Assembly: GCF_001866655.1 (NCBI RefSeq) | Contig: NZ_MLYR01000017.1 | Location: 1-64,000 of the forward strand | Direction: 5' to 3' | From: Bacillus sp. MUM 116 | Lineage (GTDB): Bacteria; Bacillota; Bacilli; Bacillales; Cytobacillaceae | Length of the DNA: 64,000 nt | Part shown: positions 10,653 to 18,481 of the stretch, piece after piece | How positions within the stretch are numbered: position 1 is the stretch's first letter | Layout: every line of letters starts with the position of its first letter | Notes under the pieces: generated by a model | What the model saw: only the letters and a program-made list of their open reading frames with translations | Told to the model about the DNA's origin: nothing | Databases searched by the model: none | Program-made: the position numbers and the translations under genes

Positions 10653-12200
10653 ATGGTACAACCTTATAAGCATGAACCATTTACAGATTTTTCAGTGGAA
10701 GAAAACCGTCAGGCCTATCTTAACGCGTTAAAAACAGTTGAAGGTGAACTTGGTAAAGATTATGACCTTATCATCGGCGGCGAAAAAATTACGACGGAAG
10801 ACAAAATTGTTTCTTATAACCCGGCTAACAAAGAAGAAATAATCGGTCGGGTTTCGAAAGCAAACAAAGAGCATGCTGAAAAAGCAATGCAGGCAGCTGT
10901 AGAAGCATTTAAAACATGGAAAAAAACAAAACCGGAAGTGCGTGCGGATGTACTTTTTAAAGCTGCATCGATTATTCGCCGCCGCAAACATGAGTTTTCT
11001 GCTCTTTTAACAAAAGAAGCTGGGAAACCATGGAGAGAAGCAGATGCAGATACTGCGGAAGGCATTGACTTCCTTGAATATTATGGCCGTCAAATGCTGG
11101 CATTAAAAAATGGTGTGCCAGTTCAAAGCCGTCCAAACGAATTCAACCGTTATGACTATATTCCTCTTGGTGTAGGAATCATCATATCACCTTGGAATTT
11201 CCCATTTGCCATTATGGCAGGTACTACTGTTGCCGCGATTGTTTCCGGTAATACGGTTTTATTAAAACCAGCTTCAACTACGCCGATTATTGCAGCTAAA
11301 TTTGTTGAGGTAATGGAAGAAGCAGGTCTTCCAAAAGGCGTATTAAATTTTGTACCAGGAAGCGGCGCAGAGGTGGGCGACTATTTAGTTGACCATAAAG
11401 ATACTCGTTTTATTAGCTTCACAGGTTCACGTGATGTGGGTCTCCGCATTTTTGAACGTTCTTCTAAAATTAACGAAGGCCAATTCTGGATGAAGCGCTT
11501 GATTGCGGAAATGGGCGGTAAAGATACCATTGTGGTTGACAATGAAGCAGATCTTGAGCTTGCTGCGCAATCAATTGTTGCTTCCGCCTTTGGTTTCTCA
11601 GGCCAAAAATGTTCCGCATGTTCTCGTGCCGTAATCGTTGAAGATGTATATGATACTGTTTTAAACCGTGTTGTTGAGTTAACTACTCAATTAACAGTTG
11701 GAGATCCAACACAGCAAGGTACTTTCACAGGTCCTGTTATTGACAACAATGCGTTCAAAAAAATCATGGAATATGTTGAAATTGGAAAACAAGAAGGTAA
11801 ATTAATGGCGGGTGGCGAAGGAGACGATTCAAAAGGCTACTTCATTAAACCAACTGTTATTGCTGATCTTGCTCCAAAGGCCCGTCTTATGCAGGAAGAA
11901 ATCTTTGGCCCAGTTGTCGGGTTCACTAAAGCGAAAAACTTTGATGAAGCAATTGAAATTGCCAACAATACTGATTATGGCTTAACAGGCGCAGTCATCA
12001 CTTCCAACCGTGCCCACATGGAACAAGCACGCGAGGACTTCCATGTAGGTAACCTTTACTTTAATCGCGGCTGTACAGGTGCCATCGTCGGCTACCAGCC
12101 ATTCGGAGGCTTCAATATGTCCGGAACTGACTCCAAAGCAGGCGGCCCTGACTACCTATTACTACACATGCAAGCTAAAACAACCTCTGAATTGTATTAA
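10653..12200 (+). CDS. rocA: 1-pyrroline-5-carboxylate dehydrogenase (RocA/PutC type)
   Basis: A 515-residue aldehyde dehydrogenase that oxidises 1-pyrroline-5-carboxylate to glutamate with NAD+, the second step of proline and arginine breakdown. The N-terminal [11 protein letters not shown] and the length identify the RocA/PutC branch. The catalytic cysteine lies in GQKCSACSR (C320) and the general base in AEMGGKD (E286); FTGSRDVG is the coenzyme loop. By sequence it could equally be named PutC/PruA. No proline dehydrogenase or arginase lies in the window, though a proline symporter sits at 30412. I saw no -24/-12 sigma-L promoter upstream, unlike B. subtilis rocA. The start follows AGGAGGG. 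Confidence 0.92.
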   Translation: MVQPYKHEPFTDFSVEENRQAYLNALKTVEGELGKDYDLIIGGEKITTEDKIVSYNPANKEEIIGRVSKANKEHAEKAMQAAVEAFKTWKKTKPEVRADVLFKAASIIRRRKHEFSALLTKEAGKPWREADADTAEGIDFLEYYGRQMLALKNGVPVQSRPNEFNRYDYIPLGVGIIISPWNFPFAIMAGTTVAAIVSGNTVLLKPASTTPIIAAKFVEVMEEAGLPKGVLNFVPGSGAEVGDYLVDHKDTRFISFTGSRDVGLRIFERSSKINEGQFWMKRLIAEMGGKDTIVVDNEADLELAAQSIVASAFGFSGQKCSACSRAVIVEDVYDTVLNRVVELTTQLTVGDPTQQGTFTGPVIDNNAFKKIMEYVEIGKQEGKLMAGGEGDDSKGYFIKPTVIADLAPKARLMQEEIFGPVVGFTKAKNFDEAIEIANNTDYGLTGAVITSNRAHMEQAREDFHVGNLYFNRGCTGAIVGYQPFGGFNMSGTDSKAGGPDYLLLHMQAKTTSELY

Positions 12201-12214
12201 TAAAAATAGTGAAA

Positions 12215-12246
12215 AACCTCTTCTCGTTATGAGAAGAGGTTTATTC
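12215..12246 (+). terminator. Terminator after rocA
   Basis: An 11-bp perfect stem, AACCTCTTCTC with GAGAAGAGGTT, has a five-base loop and a short T-rich tail. Confidence 0.75.
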
Positions 12247-12282
12247 ATTCGACAATTCCTGTGGTGACAGGTCACCCCCGGA

Positions 12283-13104
12283 TTACATATTCATCTTTGG
12301 TACGTCCACGACAAAAGGTGCAACGATGATGCGTCCTTGATATTGAAATTGTCCCCAGATTTTATATACTCCCTTTTTGGGGAAGTAGGTCATGAAGGTT
12401 ATTTTTGGTCCGTTTTCATTGGTGGTCATGGGGTGAATGTGCAGATATTCTGTCAGGTCAGTTTTTATGGCGACCGCATGTCCCATTGCTCCCAAATAGG
12501 GTTGAAGATGGTTAATGGATTTATTTGTTTTTGCATCCTGAAAAGTAAACGTCATGTTGGAATTCATTTCGGCCATTAGATGGTCAAAAGACAGGGAAAT
12601 TTTTAAGCCATCGACCACTGTAGTTAGTTTTTGATCTGGGATCAGCGGTTTGGATTTCGGGATAGGTCCGTCAATATGAATCCAATGCTTTTCAACACTG
12701 TTGTCAACGCCGCCTTTTGGTGTAACTTCCGCAATTAACTGATAATCTCCTCCAGCTGGAAAGGTTGTCGAGATTTCAAATTTGCCATCCCCTTTATACT
12801 TTGGATGAAGATGGGAAAAATAAGATAAATCTTTACTAACAATGATTAAATGCATTTTTTTGGTATGTGCCGTTTCAAAAGATTGAATTGGTTTATTTGA
12901 TTTATCTTTAATGGTAATCGTGATGGGTATAGCCACTTTTGCCTTGAGTGTTCCAGAGGTTTTCCATTCAGACTTTGTTGGAATCACATTTTGCTGCATG
13001 GCACCCATTTGATGGTCCATGGTTGATTTTGGCACCCTAATCGCATTACACGAACATAACAAGGCGACGGTCAACAGGATTGGAATCATTTTGAAACTTT
13101 TCAA
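12283..13104 (-). CDS. His/Met-rich lipoprotein, YtkA/FixH-like
   Basis: A 273-residue lipoprotein. I place the start at TTG 13104, because GGAGG lies eight bases upstream; a longer frame from 13137 would bury this site. The signal ends in a lipobox with LCSC (Cys19). The mature N-terminus is Met/His-rich (MDHQMGAMQQN). Two beta-rich YtkA/FixH-like domains follow, each carrying a His-x-His-Pro element: SHLHP in the first, LHIHP in the second. The C-terminus is PKMNM. His and Met arrangement suggests copper or heme binding outside the membrane; this is inference. It is divergent from two membrane-protein genes (13443, 13725) that share its histidine theme. Confidence 0.75.
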   Translation of the reverse strand: MKSFKMIPILLTVALLCSCNAIRVPKSTMDHQMGAMQQNVIPTKSEWKTSGTLKAKVAIPITITIKDKSNKPIQSFETAHTKKMHLIIVSKDLSYFSHLHPKYKGDGKFEISTTFPAGGDYQLIAEVTPKGGVDNSVEKHWIHIDGPIPKSKPLIPDQKLTTVVDGLKISLSFDHLMAEMNSNMTFTFQDAKTNKSINHLQPYLGAMGHAVAIKTDLTEYLHIHPMTTNENGPKITFMTYFPKKGVYKIWGQFQYQGRIIVAPFVVDVPKMNM

Positions 13105-13442
13105 AATTGACAAACCTCCATTAAAAAATTTATTCAACTAGTCTTTTCTTAGTTTGGTATTCGATTGCATATACTATTAAATAATAAGGAGACATAGGAA
13201 AGATGTAAAGGAATGTGGAGGATGTGATTTCAAAATGGAAATAACTCGGAATTCAAACAAAAGAATTACGACAAATTTAATTTTTCTTTAATACCTTTTA
13301 AGTGTTAATTGTTTATAATAATCATTATGGTGAATTGTATATTGACCAATATGAGGTAATTTTGTAAATAATTGACCAAATCAAATCGAAAAAATGATAT
13401 GATTTAGAAATACATGCATTTATTTTTGCAAAGGTGTGTGGA
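13105..13442. other. Divergent intergenic region, lipoprotein / membrane protein pair
   Basis: This region carries the promoters of both flanking units. Two copies of TTGACCAA lie near 13343 and 13371. A weak Fur-like dyad, TAATAATCATTATGG (13316-13330), agrees with the 7-1-7 consensus at about 11 of 14 positions. I could not assign a convincing -35/-10 pair. Confidence 0.4.
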
Positions 13443-13700
13443 TTGAAAAAAATGGATACTTTTTCCCTGTTACCTCAATATTTATTACACGTTACTAACG
13501 TTCCACATAGCGAAAGTCCCAGTTTAATCTGGTCCTTAATAACCTGTAATACGTTTCTTGTGGTTGCGGCGATTGTTTTTATCGTTAAATTATTTAAGCA
13601 AAAAAATGTCCTGAAATCGGGAATTACCTTCGGGATTGTACTGGCGATTAATTATATCCTAATTGCAGTGTATGGGAGTATTTTTGACCTGTTGGGATAG
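13443..13700 (+). CDS. Small two-TM membrane protein of unknown function
   Basis: An 85-residue protein that I do not recognise. The start is taken as TTG 13443, six bases after AAAGGTG; a GTG at 13434 overlaps that site. The N-terminus holds two histidines (LLHVTNVPHSE), followed by two hydrophobic helices (about 30-50 and 60-80) joined by a short basic loop (KLFKQKNVLKSG), so the loop is probably cytosolic. It lies 24 bp before the larger membrane protein gene at 13725 and is very likely cotranscribed with it. A role as a small partner subunit is inference. Confidence 0.6.
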   Translation: MKKMDTFSLLPQYLLHVTNVPHSESPSLIWSLITCNTFLVVAAIVFIVKLFKQKNVLKSGITFGIVLAINYILIAVYGSIFDLLG

Positions 13701-13724
13701 GGGGACAAGGAGGAGGTTGAATTT

Positions 13725-14711
13725 TTGAAATATTATCGAATTTGGGTTGTTGCTTTCTTATTAAAATTTATTGGCTCAGCCTGGGACGCCTCTTACCATT
13801 TTAAATATTTATTTGAGGAATATTCGATTCCGCATATTGTCAATTTTTTCGGCTTTGCGATTGGCGCATTTTTGTTATTTAAAGAGTGGCGCAAGCTTCA
13901 TTATATGGATCGATTTTCACGGAACCTGGTAACGATTGGGTATGTATTATTTTTAATAGGTATTCCATTAGATTTTAGTTACCATATCGCTTATGGAATT
14001 GATTTAACAACATGGAGTCCTACCCATTTTATTTACTATATATCGACCGATATTATGATTATCGGTGTTTGGCGGGGCTATTTTAAGTACACTCAAGATC
14101 AAATGCCAAGATGGAAGTCGTTGCATACTTGGTTTGCAATGTTTTTGCTGGAATGTTTATTGTTCCCGAATATGCAGCAGGAAAATGGTGCAATTTCTTA
14201 TGAACAATATATTCATGGACGTTCCATCGCCTCAAAAGAAATTCTTCAGTTGATTTCTGACCCGGCATCACAAATCTTTGGGGGAATCCCCCAATGGGTA
14301 TATCCGCTATACTCGGTATTGATGGTAGCCATGTTTACCGTCATTGTTAACAAACTTTGCCGCGACCATGCCATTCCGGTCATGGCAGCAGCGCTTTATA
14401 TTTTAATTCGTTTTATCTTTAAAACGGTCTTCGTCTTCGTTCATTATCCTACATCCTATGTTCCGGTAACGATTTTATTTATCCCGATTTTTTATGTAGT
14501 GTTTAAGAGGGATGGCTGGCTTGCCGGGATTACAGGCGGACTCTTTTATTTCCTTTCCCTGTTTGCCATTAACCGTTTAGGCCTGTTAATTACGCCTCCG
14601 CTGGTATGGTGGGAAGCGATACCTGTTGCACTCATCGGGCTTATTGTTCCATTCCTTGCTTCCCAAATTATAAAACTGCCCATTCGGCCAAAAAGAAAAC
14701 AGCCAGCATAA
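13725..14711 (+). CDS. Polytopic membrane protein with duplicated DxSYH motif
   Basis: A 328-residue integral membrane protein with about eight to nine hydrophobic helices; I know of no named family. The N-terminal third shows an internal duplication: WDASYH (D21, H25) followed by PH (H37), then LDFSYH (D83, H87) followed by SPTH (H101), with D109 beyond. The four histidines fall in or beside predicted helices and could form a metal or heme site, which is inference. The TTG start follows AAGGAGGAGG. The protein ends in a basic tail (RPKRKQPA). It is paired with the small membrane protein at 13443, and a divergent His/Met lipoprotein gene adjoins. Confidence 0.7.
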   Translation: MKYYRIWVVAFLLKFIGSAWDASYHFKYLFEEYSIPHIVNFFGFAIGAFLLFKEWRKLHYMDRFSRNLVTIGYVLFLIGIPLDFSYHIAYGIDLTTWSPTHFIYYISTDIMIIGVWRGYFKYTQDQMPRWKSLHTWFAMFLLECLLFPNMQQENGAISYEQYIHGRSIASKEILQLISDPASQIFGGIPQWVYPLYSVLMVAMFTVIVNKLCRDHAIPVMAAALYILIRFIFKTVFVFVHYPTSYVPVTILFIPIFYVVFKRDGWLAGITGGLFYFLSLFAINRLGLLITPPLVWWEAIPVALIGLIVPFLASQIIKLPIRPKRKQPA

Positions 14712-14719
14712 AAAGTAAT

Positions 14720-14747
14720 GGGTGTTCCCAAAAGGGGAGCACCTTTT
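14720..14747 (+). terminator. Terminator after the membrane protein gene
   Basis: GGGTGTTCCC, loop AAAA, GGGGAGCACC and TTTT lie just after the stop. Confidence 0.75.
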
Positions 14748-14925
14748 CATATGAGAAAAATGTGAAATAGTTCACATAAAGGGGGGTTAAGTAAAAATCC
14801 CACAATTTTATATAAAAACAATGATTACAATATAGTTATAGAAAGATTTTAAATCATGTTAAAATAAAGGGAAAATTAAAAAAACGTTATATTAGACTTT
14901 CAATTAGGGCAGGGAGTGAAGTAAA

Positions 14926-14955
14926 ATGCTAAGAACAATCACCATATCCCTGTAG
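14926..14955 (+). CDS. Possible nine-residue leader peptide before the siroheme genes
   Basis: A strong site AGGGAGTGAAG lies before ATG, followed by codons for MLRTITISL and TAG. The frame after the TAG stays open for 19 codons (HIIRILEKEKGFFIK onward) up to TAG 15013. A GGGATTTTTT tail at about 14980 can pair weakly with ATCCC over the end of the peptide, so an attenuator is possible. The codons CTA, ATC, ACC, ATA, TCC and CTG are relatively uncommon in this genome's genes. Upstream (14748-14925) I saw no riboswitch. It could be chance or a decayed gene. Confidence 0.35.
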   Translation: MLRTITISL

Positions 14956-15041
14956 CACATTATTCGAATCTTAGAGAAAGAAAAGGGATTTTTTATTAAA
15001 ATAGATGTTTTATAGATTTGAAGGGAGAAGGAGGCAGCAAG

Positions 15042-16502
15042 ATGAAAAAAGGAAAAGTCTTTTTAGTTGGCGCTGGCCCGATAGATGTTGGCTTAATTAC
15101 TGTAAAAGGCTTGGAAGCGATTAAACAAGCTGAAGTAATTTTATATGATCGTCTAGCCAATCCGAAGCTATTGGAAAATGCTCCGGCAGATTGTGAGTTC
15201 ATTTATTGCGGAAAATTGCCCGACCGGCATATTTTACGGCAAGATAGTATTAACGAACTCTTAGTTGCGAAAGCGTTAGAAGGCAAGAGAGTGGTCCGTT
15301 TAAAAGGCGGTGACCCGGGGGTTTTTGGCCGAGTTGGTGAAGAAGCAGCTTCTCTAGCCCATAATCAGATATCATTTGAAATCATTCCCGGAATAACCTC
15401 AGGGATTGCTGCTCCCCTTTATGCAGGAATCCCTGTTACACACAGGGAATATGGGGAGTCATTCGCTGTAATAACGGCCCATGATAAGTCAAAGGGCGGG
15501 AATCCTGCTCTTGACTGGGAGGGACTGGCCCGCGGCATTGATACGATTGCTTTTTATATGGGAGTTGGTAATTTGCCGTATATTTGTGAAAATCTGATTG
15601 CAAACGGTAAACCATCTTCTACACCGGTTATATTAATTCAATGGGGCACATTTGGCAGGCAGAAGACTTTGCAGGGGACATTGGCAGATATAGCTCAGAA
15701 GGCAGCTGCTGCCATGTTTCGTAATCCATCTATTATACTTGTCGGTGATGTGATTTCTCTCCGGGAAAAACTCAGCTGGTTTGAAAAAAAGTCATTGTAT
15801 GGCCGGCAAATTCTGTTAGCTCGGACAAGCAATGGTCCAAGTGAATTAGCAAAAGAATTAATGGATCTGGGAGCAGATGTCATTGAATTTCCAAAATGGA
15901 AAAAGACATTGGTTCATATTGATTTAGAAAAAGTAGCAGTTTATGATAAGATTTTGTTTGCCCAGCCGGAAAGTGTTGCGGAGTTTTTTGAAGCATTAAT
16001 TGACAATCAAATTGATATCCGCCATATCAAGGCCAAGTTTTACGGTCCTTCTTTCAAAACGATTAAGGCCTTGAATGATCGGGGGGTTACTGCAAGTTTA
16101 GCAGATGAAATGCCCGGTTCGGGAAGTCTCTTGATTGTCGGCGATAACAGTGTCCTGAAAAATATGGAGAATTACGAATTATATGATGTTATGGTGACAA
16201 GTCAAAAAGAAATAGATTGGCAGTTCATGCCGATCTTTAACCGTATGCTTGGGGAAGCTCAGATCGATACCATGATTTTTCCATGCAGCGCATCTGTAGA
16301 ACCATTTCTTGAGGCATTGAGGAAATGTGGCATTTCTATAGAGGAATATGTAAGAAACTCGCTAGTGGTTTGCATGGGAAAGCAAACCATGGCAGCTGCC
16401 AGGGGAGCAGGGCTGATGGATGCCCAGATGCCGGTTAAGGCAACAAAAGCAGCTTTGATTGAGTATTTGATTGAGAATATTGGCGTAGAGTTCCGTTCGT
16501 AA
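15042..16502 (+). CDS. cobA: Uroporphyrinogen-III C-methyltransferase / HemD-like fusion
   Basis: A 486-residue protein. Residues 1 to about 245 are an SAM-dependent uroporphyrinogen-III methyltransferase (SUMT), the first step from uroporphyrinogen III to siroheme; it shows GAGPIDVGLIT, YDRLANP, RLKGGDPGVFGR, PGITSGIAAPLYAGIPVTHR and MGVGNLP. The remainder (about 255-486) is a divergent uroporphyrinogen-III synthase (HemD) domain. I start at ATG 15042, after AAGGAGG; a frame from 15018 reads through that site. Two normally invariant loops are altered: the usual GPGDP is GPIDV, and DPFVFGRGGEE is DPGVFGRVGEE. SirC follows at 39 bp. The regulation is unknown. Confidence 0.88.
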   Translation: MKKGKVFLVGAGPIDVGLITVKGLEAIKQAEVILYDRLANPKLLENAPADCEFIYCGKLPDRHILRQDSINELLVAKALEGKRVVRLKGGDPGVFGRVGEEAASLAHNQISFEIIPGITSGIAAPLYAGIPVTHREYGESFAVITAHDKSKGGNPALDWEGLARGIDTIAFYMGVGNLPYICENLIANGKPSSTPVILIQWGTFGRQKTLQGTLADIAQKAAAAMFRNPSIILVGDVISLREKLSWFEKKSLYGRQILLARTSNGPSELAKELMDLGADVIEFPKWKKTLVHIDLEKVAVYDKILFAQPESVAEFFEALIDNQIDIRHIKAKFYGPSFKTIKALNDRGVTASLADEMPGSGSLLIVGDNSVLKNMENYELYDVMVTSQKEIDWQFMPIFNRMLGEAQIDTMIFPCSASVEPFLEALRKCGISIEEYVRNSLVVCMGKQTMAAARGAGLMDAQMPVKATKAALIEYLIENIGVEFRS

Positions 16503-16541
16503 AAATTGCCGCTTAATTCTACGGGCTTGCGAGGCGAGTAC

Positions 16542-17159
16542 ATGAAGACAAATTATCCAGTAATGCTGAAATTGGAAGGGAAAAAGGTAGTCGTGGTTGG
16601 CGGCGGCAAGGTGGCCGAGCGGAAGGTTTTAGGATTACTTGACACAGGGGCGGAGATTACCGTAATTAGCCCAGAAGTGACCAAGGCCGTCCAAAAACTG
16701 GCTGATGATGGTGTACTCCTATGGAAGTGCAGGGGATTTTCTGCAGACGACCTATCCGGGGCGGCATTAGTTTTCGCTGCGACAAACGATACCGAAATCA
16801 ATCAAAGGGTGATAACAGCAGCAGGTCCCCATCAGCTTGTAACCATTGCGGATGACCCAGAGGCCTCAGATTTTCATGTTCCGGCAACCGTTCAACGCGG
16901 CCGGTTGAATATAGCCGTGTCAACAGGCGGGGCGAGCCCGATTTTGGCAAGCCGCATCCGGTCGGAGCTTGAGAAGCAGTTTGATGAATCATATGAGGAG
17001 TATCTTGAATTTCTTTATACGGTGCGTCAGCGGATTTTGCATGAAGTAACAGACCCTTTTTTAAAAAGAAAGCTATTGACGGCAATTGTCAGCCAAGAAT
17101 TTTTAAAAAGTGACAATCGTGAAGAAGACTTTCGAAAAATATATAATGAGACGGTTTAA
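16542..17159 (+). CDS. sirC: SirC, precorrin-2 dehydrogenase
   Basis: A 205-residue protein of the SirC/CysG N-terminal family, which oxidises precorrin-2 to sirohydrochlorin with NAD+. The nucleotide-binding motif VVVVGGGKVAERK is at the N-terminus, then VFAATND, the dimer segment DFHVPATV, and STGGASPILASRIR. Start: ATG 16542 after GAGGCGAG; the TTG at 16506 has no site. It follows the SUMT-HemD fusion, completing two of three siroheme steps; no CbiX/SirB-type ferrochelatase gene lies here. A terminator follows directly. Confidence 0.9.
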   Translation: MKTNYPVMLKLEGKKVVVVGGGKVAERKVLGLLDTGAEITVISPEVTKAVQKLADDGVLLWKCRGFSADDLSGAALVFAATNDTEINQRVITAAGPHQLVTIADDPEASDFHVPATVQRGRLNIAVSTGGASPILASRIRSELEKQFDESYEEYLEFLYTVRQRILHEVTDPFLKRKLLTAIVSQEFLKSDNREEDFRKIYNETV

Positions 17160-17182
17160 GCGGGTATCTACCCGCTTTTTTT
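17158..17182 (+). terminator. Terminator after sirC
   Basis: AAGCGGGTA and TACCCGCTT with a two-base loop plus a T-run overlap the sirC stop codon. Confidence 0.85.
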
Positions 17183-17245
17183 GTGTTTAAAAAATAAAGA
17201 AACGGGACAAAAAGGAGGGTAAAAAGAAAAAGTTGAGGGTGGAAG

Positions 17246-18295
17246 ATGAACGAAAATGTAATAAATAGCTATCAAATTTTGGATCAGTTACGTTTGCCTC
17301 ATGGGCTATATTTAGCCTCCGCTTCAAATGATTATCACTATGTTTGGCTGCGGGATTCTTTTTACATGTCATTGCCGTATTTGGAAAAGAACGATGGTCT
17401 CTACGAAATGACCTATCATCGGATTTTAGATTTATTTAGAGAATATGAGTGGAAATTGGATATCCATAACCGGCAAAGACCCATTGAGCAATGGGAATAC
17501 ATTCATTCCCGCTATTCAGCCGATGATGTAAGGGAAATCGATACACCATGGGGACATGCACAGCATGATGCCATTGGAGCGATTCTTTGGGGAATTGGAA
17601 TGGGGGAGAAGCGAGGGAAAAAAATCATCCGTGATGGTAAAGATCATGAAATAGTTCAAAAGCTTGTTGGATATTTAGGCTGTGTACATTATTGGAATGA
17701 TGCGGATAATGGGATGTGGGAGGAATGGCGTGAAGTCCATTCAAGTTCTGTTGGTGCCTGTGTAGCAGGGCTTAAGTCTGTTCAAAATCTGGTATTCGTT
17801 CCGGGAGAATGGATTGAAAAAGGGGAACAAACTTTATCTGTTCTTTTCCCGCGTGAAAGCACAGACCGTCCCTTTGACTTGGCGCAGATGAGTTTAATTT
17901 ATCCATACAGTGTGTTCACTGGAAAAGAAGCGAATTGGATAGTCGAGCAGATTGAAACCAATCTTTTGCGCGATCGGGGTGTGATCCGCTATCAGGGTGA
18001 TTCCTATTATTCCCTTTTGGAGGATGAAGGACGGCATTATTCGTTATCCTTTTACTTTGGTACGGAAGCGGAATGGACATTTGGACTCCCATGGCTGGCC
18101 CTATGCCATTTAGAATTAGGCGATTTGAATAAGGCAAATGCTTATATTCAATGGACAGAAAAGGTTATGCTGAGTGATGGCAGTTTACCGGAACTTTATT
18201 TTGCAAAATCACCAAACTATAATTCCAACACGCCATTAGGCTGGGGAAGTGCGCTGTATATATTAGCGAAAGAGAAATATGAGCGGATAATGTAA
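17246..18295 (+). CDS. GH15-like (alpha/alpha)6 glycoside hydrolase family protein
   Basis: A 349-residue protein resembling the catalytic barrel of GH15 glucoamylase-type enzymes and phosphorylase-kinase regulators. Motifs seen are YHYVWLRDSFY near the N-terminus, DTPWGHAQHDAIGA, DADNGMWEEW followed by VHSSSVGAC (general-acid region), and near the C-terminus LPELYF with TPLGWGSAL. GH15 proteins usually carry an N-terminal beta-domain, which is absent here, so this is a short form. There is no signal peptide, so it is cytosolic. The substrate is unknown. The start follows GAGGGTGG. It stands alone between terminators. Confidence 0.8.
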   Translation: MNENVINSYQILDQLRLPHGLYLASASNDYHYVWLRDSFYMSLPYLEKNDGLYEMTYHRILDLFREYEWKLDIHNRQRPIEQWEYIHSRYSADDVREIDTPWGHAQHDAIGAILWGIGMGEKRGKKIIRDGKDHEIVQKLVGYLGCVHYWNDADNGMWEEWREVHSSSVGACVAGLKSVQNLVFVPGEWIEKGEQTLSVLFPRESTDRPFDLAQMSLIYPYSVFTGKEANWIVEQIETNLLRDRGVIRYQGDSYYSLLEDEGRHYSLSFYFGTEAEWTFGLPWLALCHLELGDLNKANAYIQWTEKVMLSDGSLPELYFAKSPNYNSNTPLGWGSALYILAKEKYERIM

Positions 18296-18302
18296 GAAAT
18301 TT

Positions 18303-18334
18303 TAGGCTGTCGGAAATATTCCAACAGCCTTTTA
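18303..18334 (+). terminator. Terminator after the GH15-like gene
   Basis: GGCTGTCGGAA and TTCCAACAGCC (one mismatch) with a three-base loop are followed by TTTT. Confidence 0.8.
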
Positions 18335-18417
18335 ACATTTTTTTAGATAAAAATACAACTTTAGTATTATTTTAACTTTTTTTTAAAAATTTTCAGAAAA
18401 ATAGTTCCATTTTTATT

Positions 18418-18439
18418 TTTTGTGTTATATAATACAAAA
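18418..18439 (+). promoter_or_regulatory. Palindromic operator over the malate synthase -10
   Basis: A 22-bp inverted repeat reads TTTTGTGTTAT on the left arm; the right arm is its complement with one mismatch (10 of 11 pairs). Its centre contains TATAAT (18428-18433), the likely -10 of the aceB-aceA transcript. The corresponding -35 is weak (TTCCAT). A repressor binding here would block polymerase. The protein is unknown; it does not look like a CcpA cre or a FadR box. Confidence 0.5.
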
Positions 18440-18481
18440 CGAGGCAAGTTACTGTATTATAACAAAGAGGTGATCAAGTTC

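Noticed and set aside
13316..13330. Fur box upstream of the small membrane protein gene
   Set aside because: Only about 11 of 14 positions match, in very AT-rich sequence; by contrast the true sites at 62592 and 62662 are much better.
14748..14925. Cobalamin or SAM riboswitch before the siroheme genes
   Set aside because: No B12-box or S-box conserved segments are present in this AT-rich stretch.
15018..15041. Upstream start of the SUMT-HemD gene
   Set aside because: The extra codons translate the ribosome site AAGGAGG itself; ATG 15042 gives the family N-terminus.
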